Shown: positions 24,341 through 31,376 of the stretch, piece after piece
Position numbering within the stretch: position 1 is the first letter of the stretch
How the letters are laid out: the number at the start of each line of letters is the position of its first letter
DNA from: an uncultured Spirochaetaceae bacterium
GTDB taxonomy: Bacteria; Spirochaetota; Spirochaetia; Sphaerochaetales; Sphaerochaetaceae
Length of the DNA stretch: 47,107 bases
Direction of reading: 5' to 3'
Assembly: GCA_900321635.1 (NCBI GenBank)
Contig: ONWV01000008.1
Span: 1-47,107, forward strand
Program-made: the position numbers and the translations under genes
Notes under the pieces: generated by a model
What the model was told of the DNA's origin: nothing
Seen by the model: the letters and a program-made list of their open reading frames with translations, nothing else
Databases searched by the model: none

Positions 24341-26161
24341 ATGGCATCGATCAGAATACTTGATCCGATAGTTGCCTCACGAATAGCCGCAGGCGAGGTG
24401 GTCGAAAGGCCGGCCTCCGTCCTGCGCGAGCTGTTGGACAACTCCATAGACGCAGGTGCTACAAAAATCAGCGTCTACCTCGAGCAGGGCGGAATCAAGA
24501 ATCTCACAGTCACAGACAACGGAAGCGGAATGTCCGAAGAGGACCTTCTGCTTTCCTGTGAAAGCCATGCCACAAGCAAGGTCAGAACCCTGGAAGACCT
24601 GTTTTCCCTCAAGACGCTCGGCTTCAGGGGCGAGGCCTTAAGCAGCATCAGCTCCTGCTCGAAACTCACAATAGATTCAAACTCAAAGCGCATCGTCGTG
24701 GACAACGGAGAAAAAAGCTCCATCCTTCCGGGAAGCACCGACAAGGGCACCTCAGTCTCCATGGAGGACCTTTTTGAGAACATCCCTGCACGGAAGATCC
24801 ATCTCAAGCGCCCCCAGAGTGAAGCTGCAGAATGCAAAAAAGTTTTCATAGAAAAAGCCCTGGGCTTTCCCGAAATAGAATTTCTGTTCTTCAATGAAGG
24901 CTCTCTTGTCCTCCACCTTCCCAAGGCGGACAGACAGAGCCGCTGCGTTCAGATAATGAAGCAGGACAAAGCTTTCATGCCGGCTCAGGTTCTTGAGATG
25001 AGCTATGAAGGCGACAATGAAAAGCTCTATGCAATCAGCTCTGACCCGTCATGTCACAGACGTGACCGTGCCCAGATCAAGATCTTTGTCAACAACAGGA
25101 TAATCGACAGCTACCAGCTGGTCTTAGCCGTCACAAACGCATATTCGGCAGCCCTCCCGGGAGGCGCCTTCCCCTACTTCTATCTTTTCATAGAGGACAA
25201 TCCCGCGCTTGTGGACTTCAACATCCACCCTGCAAAGCGCGAATGCAAGCTTAGAAACCAGAGCCAGATCTACGGGGCAATAACAAACATGATCAGAAAT
25301 GCTCTGATTCAGAAACCCCGTCAGGAATTGCGCCAGGAGCCCCTCTTTCCGAAGGAACCAGCAGCATGGCCTGATTCGCAGCCCGCTACAGAGCGCCTTT
25401 CGCAGCCGACGTCAAAACCTGATTCCAAGCCCTATTCGCAGAGCTCGGCATGGAGACCGTCGCAGCCACAGAGCTCGTCATCCGTCAGCGAGAAGCCTTC
25501 ACGCCCCTATAGTCCTTCAGCAAAGCCGTTTGACCCCTCGTGGTTCGAAAACGCCAGGACAATCCTTGCCAAGGACGACAAAAAGCGCGCCGCCTCGGAA
25601 GTCTCGACCACGAAAGTCGTCCCCACCTACCGATACATCGGCCAGCTTTTCAACACCTTCCTTCTTGTTGAGCTAGACGACAAGGTCCTCTTCATCGACC
25701 AGCATGCCCTACACGAAAGGCTGCTGTATGACGAAATCAAGTCCCTCAAGGACGTCCAGCGCCTCATCGTCCCCTACGAATTCGAAGTCGAGCGCTCCGT
25801 CGACGATTTCTTGCAGCAAAACAGCATGATCTACGCGGACTTCGGAATCGAGCTCACACGCAAGGAACCCCTTCTATGGGAAATGGCCAGCATGCCTGCC
25901 GCCTGCAGAAAAAACGAGGAGAAGATCGTCTCATTCATCCGTGAGCAGACCGGCGACATCGAAAGCGCCCAGAAGGGCCTCTTTGCCATAATCGCATGCC
26001 ACGCAGCCATCAAGGCCGGTGACGAGCTGGACAGCTACACCGCAAAGAGCCTTGTTGAAAAATGCTTTGAGCTTGACCGCATGGTCTGCCCCCACGGCCG
26101 TGAGTTCTCCTTCAGCATCACCAAGGAAGAACTGTTCAAGAAAGTCGGCCGCATCGTCTGA
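24341..26161 (+). CDS. mutL: DNA mismatch repair protein MutL
   Basis: The N-terminal GHKL ATPase shows 'IAAGEVVERPASVLRELLDNSIDAGA', 'DNGSGM', 'TLGFRGEALSSI' and 'NIPARK'. A Ser/Pro/Gln-rich linker (about residues 325-400) joins a C-terminal dimerisation and nuclease domain. There the endonuclease motif reads DQHALHERLLYDE (about residue 453), close to the consensus DQHA-x2-E-x4-E but with Asp at the final position. 'IACHAAIKAG' and 'CPHGREFSF' complete the metal site. It is therefore probably a nicking MutL, as in bacteria without MutH. It starts 5 bases after the barrel gene without a clear ribosome binding site, so translational coupling is likely. Confidence 0.95.
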   Translation: MASIRILDPIVASRIAAGEVVERPASVLRELLDNSIDAGATKISVYLEQGGIKNLTVTDNGSGMSEEDLLLSCESHATSKVRTLEDLFSLKTLGFRGEALSSISSCSKLTIDSNSKRIVVDNGEKSSILPGSTDKGTSVSMEDLFENIPARKIHLKRPQSEAAECKKVFIEKALGFPEIEFLFFNEGSLVLHLPKADRQSRCVQIMKQDKAFMPAQVLEMSYEGDNEKLYAISSDPSCHRRDRAQIKIFVNNRIIDSYQLVLAVTNAYSAALPGGAFPYFYLFIEDNPALVDFNIHPAKRECKLRNQSQIYGAITNMIRNALIQKPRQELRQEPLFPKEPAAWPDSQPATERLSQPTSKPDSKPYSQSSAWRPSQPQSSSSVSEKPSRPYSPSAKPFDPSWFENARTILAKDDKKRAASEVSTTKVVPTYRYIGQLFNTFLLVELDDKVLFIDQHALHERLLYDEIKSLKDVQRLIVPYEFEVERSVDDFLQQNSMIYADFGIELTRKEPLLWEMASMPAACRKNEEKIVSFIREQTGDIESAQKGLFAIIACHAAIKAGDELDSYTAKSLVEKCFELDRMVCPHGREFSFSITKEELFKKVGRIV

Positions 26162-26162
26162 T

Positions 26163-27062
26163 TCAGGTCAGATACTTCTCTATTATCCTTTCTATATCCT
26201 CAATCCTCAGCGGATTTCTTGAGTCCTCATGTGTCACAATCAGGTCCTTGCCTATCACATAACCGGCATCGAGTATCCTCATGAACCTGTTGAAGTTCTT
26301 CATGCAGTACTGCGCATCATCCATCCTGCCAAGGTGCTCCCAGAAATAGGCCTTCCTCGTCCTCTTGTTCAGCACAAAGAAATCTGGATGCAGTGTATCC
26401 GCACTGTCCGGGCCGTTGCCCATGCTCTCAAATCCCACAAACCTTCCATAATTATCAAACACCGGTTTTGTCTCATCCAACACGGCCTCAGGCGCCAACG
26501 CAATCTCATAGTGATACGGAATTCCTTTCACATACAGCCTGTCTGCTATTATCACCTCACTCTTTGAGGCCACATAATCGCCTCTGAGTGTCTTGTATTT
26601 GTGATAGTCGTCCTGCTTATGAGTACGTCTCTTTTTCACAATCCCGTTGCTTTCCTGCCACTTTTGCGCATAGCCCTCACTTGTGAGCTCCGTAAGCTTC
26701 GCTTTTTGCTTTATTGCCTCTGGCAGTCTGTCAAAAACAGTATCGACATCACTTTTGTCAGCATCTTTCTTAAGAATCCTTAAACAACTGTCTATCTGCT
26801 TCTTCTCCCGCTCGGCCGCCGCCTTGAGCTTCTTAGCATAATAGGCCGAGGCCAGCTCCTGAATCCTTCTTTCATCGGCGGAATTGACATAAACCTGCTT
26901 CCCATCTGATGTCCGGGCATAAAATGACGCATAGCCTCTGAGCATCTTCAGATTCAGACAATCTTTTCCTGTCTCAATGATAGAGGTATCTGCTGACGCA
27001 ACAACACTTTCTAATTCCGTTGCTGTTTCTTCGAGGGTTTTAATTATTTCGCGTTTGTTCAT
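26163..27062 (-). CDS. Orphan PD-(D/E)XK-nuclease-like protein
   Basis: The 299-residue protein has a charged helical N-terminal half and a C-terminal fold with spaced acidic residues: E169 in 'SKSEVIIADRL', D227 in 'HPDFFVLN' and E242 in 'YFWEHLGRMDDAQYC'. This order matches PD-(D/E)XK endonuclease-like proteins often annotated as hypothetical in Clostridia, though the usual lysine is replaced (E-x-L). The end 'GKDLIVTHEDSRNPLRIEDIERIIEKYL' is also shared by that group as I remember it. It converges on mutL with 1 base between stop codons and is followed upstream by repeats, so it may have arrived by transfer. No methylase or partner gene is present. Confidence 0.6.
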   Translation of the reverse strand: MNKREIIKTLEETATELESVVASADTSIIETGKDCLNLKMLRGYASFYARTSDGKQVYVNSADERRIQELASAYYAKKLKAAAEREKKQIDSCLRILKKDADKSDVDTVFDRLPEAIKQKAKLTELTSEGYAQKWQESNGIVKKRRTHKQDDYHKYKTLRGDYVASKSEVIIADRLYVKGIPYHYEIALAPEAVLDETKPVFDNYGRFVGFESMGNGPDSADTLHPDFFVLNKRTRKAYFWEHLGRMDDAQYCMKNFNRFMRILDAGYVIGKDLIVTHEDSRNPLRIEDIERIIEKYLT

Positions 27063-27070
27063 GAGTAACT

Positions 27071-27152
27071 TTACATCTTTTTCTTTAAGAAATGGATAAA
27101 AAAGATGTGTATTACATCTTTTTCTTTAAAAATCAATCAAAAAAGATGTAAT
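27071..27152. repeat. Two tandem AT-rich hairpins
   Basis: TTACATCTTTTTCTTTAA occurs at 27071 and again at 27112. Each copy is followed after a short loop by AAAAAAGATGT, its inverted partner. The first hairpin ends about 27108 and the second about 27152. They lie just upstream of the orphan nuclease start at 27062 on the minus strand and could be operators, an attenuator or part of a mobile border. Confidence 0.65.
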
Positions 27153-27167
27153 CCCAAGCATCCGACC

Positions 27168-27332
27168 TCCGATTGTCAATCAGCTGTGTGTTACCTGTGC
27201 GCTTGTCTGCACATGCAAGGCCAGGCGCGGCCATGCAGCCTGGCGCCTAAGGCCTTTAGGCTTGTGCAGGTTCGCAATGCACAGGTTACACATCGGCTTA
27301 TTGACATGAGGACCCGCTTATGATGCACAGAC
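27168..27332. repeat. Structured dispersed repeat, copy 2
   Basis: Nearly identical to 9826-9990, in the same orientation, with a handful of base differences. The long hairpin spans 27175-27305. In the outer stem copy 2 has GGTTACACA where copy 1 has GGTCACACA, making the copy 2 stem slightly better paired. It ends CACAGACC and is followed at once by GCACAATAAAG. It sits between the orphan nuclease and a lipoprotein gene. Confidence 0.85.
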
Positions 27333-27346
27333 CGCACAATAAAGAA

Positions 27347-27832
27347 TTATGGAATTACAGTAAGATTGCTCTTTTCATCGAACCAGGGGCCATCGAGGCC
27401 TAGGATTGAGTAGTTTTCAAGAGCCATGGAGGCATCTGTGTAGGAGATGTCAAAATCAAGGGTCACCGTGCTGCCGTCACTGTTTATCACATCCACAGTC
27501 CATTTGCCTTTGGGAAGGGCCCTTCCATCGGGCATGCTTATGTCGGAGCTTCCGTAATAGGTCAGCTTGTCATATTCAACCTTGGAGGCCTCGAAACTCC
27601 AAGAGAGGTTGCCGTCAGGGCTGGTCACGACCATCTGAACCGCAAGATCTGTCTTTTTCTTGGAGCCTGAGGACGGGATGACATAGAGGCTCAGGCCCAT
27701 TTTGCCGTCACGACGGACATAGGGCTGAGCCTGAAGGTTGGATGCGGAGAACTCGGCCTTGGAGCAGGAAATGGCAAGGGAAATGGCAAGGATGGAAATC
27801 AGGGCAAGAAAAGCGGCCCTAATTGTTCGCAT
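27347..27832 (-). CDS. Lipoprotein of unknown function
   Basis: The signal sequence MRTIRAAFLALISILAISLAISC ends in a lipobox (AISC), so the 161-residue protein is lipid-anchored after residue 22. The mature domain is beta-rich ('MGLSLYVIPSSGSKKKTDLAVQMVVTSPDGNLSWSFEASKV', 'PKGKWTVDVINSDGSTVTLDFDISY'), suggesting an immunoglobulin-like sandwich. GGAGGG precedes the ATG, which overlaps the acyltransferase stop by 14 bases. The two genes are one transcript. No family is recognised. Confidence 0.75.
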   Translation of the reverse strand: MRTIRAAFLALISILAISLAISCSKAEFSASNLQAQPYVRRDGKMGLSLYVIPSSGSKKKTDLAVQMVVTSPDGNLSWSFEASKVEYDKLTYYGSSDISMPDGRALPKGKWTVDVINSDGSTVTLDFDISYTDASMALENYSILGLDGPWFDEKSNLTVIP

Positions 27833-28994
27833 CGGGGCCCTCCGTCTCGTTGAGCATGGAGATCACCGGGTTGGCATAGCCCTGGAAGACGAGCTTTTTG
27901 ACCTCGGGCTTGAGGTGCTTGTAGTGCTTGATGAAGGCCTTGGTGTTCATGTCCTCGTACTTGTCGATGAAGCGGTCGGTGCCGTTGATATAGTCGTAGG
28001 CGAAATAGTTGGTGTCCCAGAGCCGATAGTTCGTGTGAATCTGTCTGTCGATTTCACGGACTGCCTCGCGCGGGTCGGTGACGATTTCGGGGTCCAGGGA
28101 TTTGCCCACCTGGATGTGGACGTTGCCCTTGTTCATCCTCAGACCGCGGACCAGATCCAGGACATCGGCGTACTTCTTCTTTTTGTAGACATCGTAGACG
28201 CCCTCGGCCTTGAGCTTTCGGATCTGCTCCTCGCTCTTGGAGATGTCACAGGGATCGTACTGATAGCTGATGGCGACCGGTACGATGGATGTGCTTCGGA
28301 TGAAGTCCTGGAAGCTCATGCCGTCTTCGCGGTAGGCAAGATAGAGCATCTTGAGGATTGCGGGGCTTGTGTTGTCGATTCCGTCCTTGGAGCGGCCGCT
28401 CTTTTGGGCAATCCAGAGGCTGACGTCCTTTTCGTGGATGCAGTGGCGCATATAGCGGCTAAGACGCATGGTTTCGTTTCTGAGGTCGGCCGTGGATGTG
28501 AGGGACCTTTTGACGGTGATGGCGCCGTTTACCTTGAACAGGTCGGTTGCGAACTGGTTTACTAGGAGGTTGTCGCCTATGACCATCTCGCATTTCTTGC
28601 GGTTTGAACTGCGGTAAAGGGCCAGATCCAGCAATGCAGTGTCAAGGACAATGTCGCGGTGGTTGCTGATGTAGATGTGCGGCTTGTCTTCGACGCCCAG
28701 CTGCTCTATTCCGTCGAATGTGAAGTTGTCGATGCTGGAGGATTCGATCATCTCCAGAAAGATGTCGCAGACGATGTATTCCTGGAATTCGGTGTAGTTG
28801 TGCACCTGGGTGAGCATGCGTGCAAGAAGCTTCTTGGCATGGAAGGACTTCCATCTATTGACAATTCGGCTGTGCCTGGAGATTATGTCGGTGAAGTTGT
28901 TCAGAAGCTGCGGATACTGAATGAGCCTTGACACCGCATCGTCAAAATCCTTGCCCTCGAAAGGCGCTATGTCCCTGTAATCATCGTTAACCAT
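27819..28994 (-). CDS. Glycerol-3-phosphate/1-acylglycerol phosphate acyltransferase family
   Basis: The 391-residue protein has the acyltransferase block 'HIYISNHRDIVLDTALLDLAL' (an NHRDxxxD form of the usual HX4D), then 'GAITVKRSL' and 'SLWIAQKSGRSKDGIDNTSPAILKML', and 'IVPVAISYQYDP', the third and fourth blocks of the PlsB/PlsC superfamily. It has no clear membrane helix and a long C-terminal extension after residue 300. It should transfer an acyl chain to a glycerophospholipid precursor at the inner membrane. GGGGG lies before the ATG. It is transcribed with the overlapping lipoprotein gene. Confidence 0.82.
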   Translation of the reverse strand: MVNDDYRDIAPFEGKDFDDAVSRLIQYPQLLNNFTDIISRHSRIVNRWKSFHAKKLLARMLTQVHNYTEFQEYIVCDIFLEMIESSSIDNFTFDGIEQLGVEDKPHIYISNHRDIVLDTALLDLALYRSSNRKKCEMVIGDNLLVNQFATDLFKVNGAITVKRSLTSTADLRNETMRLSRYMRHCIHEKDVSLWIAQKSGRSKDGIDNTSPAILKMLYLAYREDGMSFQDFIRSTSIVPVAISYQYDPCDISKSEEQIRKLKAEGVYDVYKKKKYADVLDLVRGLRMNKGNVHIQVGKSLDPEIVTDPREAVREIDRQIHTNYRLWDTNYFAYDYINGTDRFIDKYEDMNTKAFIKHYKHLKPEVKKLVFQGYANPVISMLNETEGPDANN

Positions 28995-29131
28995 GACAGA
29001 CCCCCGCAGTCTATTATATCAAAAGGTCGGGCAAATTAAACCCCACTGATGCCCAATTCTTGGACGAATAACGGAAAAACACAACAGACAACTCATTTTT
29101 TGATTTTTCCAGCAGTTTTTTCATTAAAATT

Positions 29132-29159
29132 TTGACTTATGCGAAAACCATGATACAAT
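29132..29159 (+). promoter_or_regulatory. Promoter of the dehydrogenase-lrp unit
   Basis: TTGACT (29132-29137) and TACAAT (29154-29159) are 16 bases apart. A leader of about 45 bases holds the hairpin GCGGC-CCAA-GCCGC (29182-29195) just before the GGAGG at 29201. Confidence 0.7.
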
Positions 29160-29209
29160 TATCAGTGTTGAAAACAATGCTGCGGCCCAAGCCGCGAACA
29201 GGAGGAAAC

Positions 29210-30094
29210 ATGCTCATTCTTATTTCAGATGCATTTGACGCATCGCTTGAATCGAAGCTTAAGGCGTTCGGAGACGTTACCACCGACAAGGCAAGGGCCC
29301 CAGAGGCTGATGTCATTCTTGTCAGGGCAAAGACAATCTGCAACAAGGAATATATTGATGCTGCAAAGAATTGCAAGCTCATCATCAGAGGCGGTGTCGG
29401 AATTGACAACATTGACAAGGCTTATGCCGAGTCCAAGGGCATCATCGTCCGCAATACCCCAAAATCAAGCGCAATCGCGGTTGCAGAGCTGACATTCGCA
29501 CTGATGCTCAGCGTCCCCAACCACATTGTCGAGTACGATGAGGGCATGAAAGCCGGACAGTGGCTGAAGAACATCAAGAGAACCGAGCTTTACGGAAAGA
29601 CACTGGGACTGCTTGGAATCGGAAACATCGCCAGCAAGGTTGCCGAGCGTGCAAAGGCTTTCGGCATGGATGTCGTGGCTTATGATAAGTACGTCTCAAG
29701 CTCAGCTGTGGCAAAGCTTGTTCCGTCCGTCGAGGACGCCGTCAAGGACGCCGACTACATCTCGATCCACATGCCGCTTACAGACGAGACCCGCGGAATG
29801 TTCAACAAGAAGCTCTTCTCCATCATGAACAAGAAGCCTGTCATCATCAACGCAGCCCGTGGTGCAATCATCGATGCCGATGACATGGTCAAAGCCCTTG
29901 ATGAAGGCCAGGTTTCATGGTACTGCGCCGACGTTTATCCAAACGACCCACCGGCAGCAGACTACCCGATTCTCAAGGCAAAGCACGTCACACTGACCCC
30001 GCACGTCGGAGCCAACAGCAACGAGAACCTCAACAGAATCGGAGACGAGATCATTGAGACCATCAAAGGCCTTAAGGCTGAAGGCAAGCTCTGA
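29210..30094 (+). CDS. D-2-hydroxyacid dehydrogenase (phosphoglycerate dehydrogenase-like)
   Basis: The 294-residue NAD-dependent enzyme begins at the ATG preceded by GGAGGAAAC. It shows 'LIIRGGVGIDNIDKAYAESKGIIVRNTPKSSAIAVAELTFALML' (substrate-domain loop), the Rossmann motif GLLGIGNIAS, the catalytic region 'INAARGAIIDADDMVKALDEG' with Arg, and 'TLTPHVGANSNEN' with the catalytic His. The C-terminal ACT domain of classical SerA is absent. It could be the serine-pathway SerA of the short type or a dehydrogenase for another hydroxyacid. It is coupled to an Lrp regulator through an ATGA overlap, hinting at amino-acid-responsive control. Confidence 0.88.
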   Translation: MLILISDAFDASLESKLKAFGDVTTDKARAPEADVILVRAKTICNKEYIDAAKNCKLIIRGGVGIDNIDKAYAESKGIIVRNTPKSSAIAVAELTFALMLSVPNHIVEYDEGMKAGQWLKNIKRTELYGKTLGLLGIGNIASKVAERAKAFGMDVVAYDKYVSSSAVAKLVPSVEDAVKDADYISIHMPLTDETRGMFNKKLFSIMNKKPVIINAARGAIIDADDMVKALDEGQVSWYCADVYPNDPPAADYPILKAKHVTLTPHVGANSNENLNRIGDEIIETIKGLKAEGKL

Positions 30095-30543
30095 TGAAAC
30101 TTGACGAGACCAACAAAGCCATAATCAAAGAGCTGAGCAACGGACGCAAGGCATTCTCCACAATAGCCGAAAAGATCGGAATCACGGAGAACACCGTCAG
30201 ATCCAGAGTCAACAAACTTCTGGAGGACGGAGTTCTTCAGATTTCCGGCCTTGTGGACCCGCAGAGCATTCCCGAGATGCAGGTCGTGATCATGGGCATC
30301 AAGCTCAGCACGCTGGATCTGGAGCTCAAGGCCAAGGAGATGCTGAACCTCAAAGGAGTCATCTCAGTTGTCGTGGTCACGGGAAGATATGATCTGATCG
30401 TCCAGCTTGTGACAAGCACGCAGGACGACCAGAGCCTTCTGAACTTCTTCAAGAACGAGCTTTCCAAGATCAAGGGAATCTCTGATGTGGAGACGTTCGT
30501 CGTGTATCAGGCTCACAACTTCATGATTCCGTTCATCCTCTAG
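30094..30543 (+). CDS. Lrp/AsnC family transcriptional regulator
   Basis: The 149-residue protein has an N-terminal winged helix 'LDETNKAIIKELSNGRKAFSTIAEKIGITENTVRSRVNKLLEDGVL' and a C-terminal RAM ligand-binding domain ('VVVVTGRYDLIVQLVTSTQDDQSLLNFFKNELSKIKGISDVETFVVY'). Its ATG overlaps the dehydrogenase stop codon by one base. It probably senses an amino acid and may regulate its own operon. No operator is evident beyond the leader hairpin. Confidence 0.92.
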   Translation: MKLDETNKAIIKELSNGRKAFSTIAEKIGITENTVRSRVNKLLEDGVLQISGLVDPQSIPEMQVVIMGIKLSTLDLELKAKEMLNLKGVISVVVVTGRYDLIVQLVTSTQDDQSLLNFFKNELSKIKGISDVETFVVYQAHNFMIPFIL

Positions 30544-30546
30544 GTT

Positions 30547-31287
30547 ATGGAACGAAACATAAGCACACAGGCCGTAGTTCTTTCAGTGAGACGCTTCGGG
30601 GAGCTGCACAAGGCAGTCACCCTTCTCTCACCCGAACTTGGCCTTGTAGATGCCATCATATTCGGAGGGCGCAAGGGCAAAAAGACGGCTCTTGCGCCTC
30701 TTTTCTCAATCAGCGAGATGCAGATCTATCACAACCCCGTCAAAAACGAGTACTCGGTTGTGGAGGCTGTAAGCTCCTTTGTGCCCATGGCCATAACAGA
30801 AGACCTTGCGTGCACCTACACGGCAGCCTTCTTCTGTGAAATCATCGCAAAATCTCCGTCAGACGAGCCCTTTCAGACCTTCTCTTTAATCTGCGATGCT
30901 CTTAGGGCATTGGAGCAGAAACCACAGAACAGAAAGAGAATCACCGCATCTTTTATCTGGAAGCTGATGCAGATTTCAGGCACTGCCTGCGACCTTGAGT
31001 CCTGCCCTGTCTGCGACAGGCCGTACGCAGAAGACGAGACTTTGTTTTTCTCAAATCCAATGGGAGTTCCATGCTGTAAAAGCTGCTCGGACTCAGAATA
31101 CCTTGTCCTTCTTCCGGGATCTCGGCGCTATCTAAGGCACACAATGCCCATGAGCTTCAATGAGGCAGTCAGCGTTGAAATCAATGCCGCAGCCGAGGAC
31201 AGAATCTTCCGCTACATGCTCAGATGGGCATCGATCTTTGCCCAAAGCCCGCTTAAGACTCTCAAGGAACTGTCGACATTCAGTTGA
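30547..31287 (+). CDS. recO: DNA repair protein RecO
   Basis: RecO loads RecA on SSB-coated DNA in the RecFOR pathway. The 246 residues begin with the OB-fold 'STQAVVLSVRRFGELHKAVTLLSPELGLVDAIIFGGRKGK'. A helical domain follows, then a four-cysteine zinc finger 'CPVCDRPYAEDE...PCCKSC', typical of the longer RecO proteins. It starts 3 bases after the lrp stop with only a weak ribosome binding site, so coupling is likely. recJ follows 89 bases later. Confidence 0.88.
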   Translation: MERNISTQAVVLSVRRFGELHKAVTLLSPELGLVDAIIFGGRKGKKTALAPLFSISEMQIYHNPVKNEYSVVEAVSSFVPMAITEDLACTYTAAFFCEIIAKSPSDEPFQTFSLICDALRALEQKPQNRKRITASFIWKLMQISGTACDLESCPVCDRPYAEDETLFFSNPMGVPCCKSCSDSEYLVLLPGSRRYLRHTMPMSFNEAVSVEINAAAEDRIFRYMLRWASIFAQSPLKTLKELSTFS

Positions 31288-31347
31288 AAGGTCCACATTT
31301 TTCCCTTATTCTTAAAGTACCTTAATTTGTATTTTTATTTTTGGGAA

Positions 31348-31365
31348 AGCCACCTTCGGGCGGCT
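31348..31365 (+). promoter_or_regulatory. UUCG-loop hairpin in the recJ leader
   Basis: AGCCACC and GGCGGCT pair (one mismatch) around TTCG, ending 11 bases before the recJ ATG. No T-run follows, so it is not a standard terminator. No ribosome binding site is visible between it and the start codon. Confidence 0.5.
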
Positions 31366-31376
31366 CGGTTATATAG

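Noticed and set aside
27738..28565. Plus-strand frame rich in Val/Leu/Asp opposite the acyltransferase
   Set aside because: Codon-mirrored shadow of the acyltransferase gene, which has recognisable motifs.
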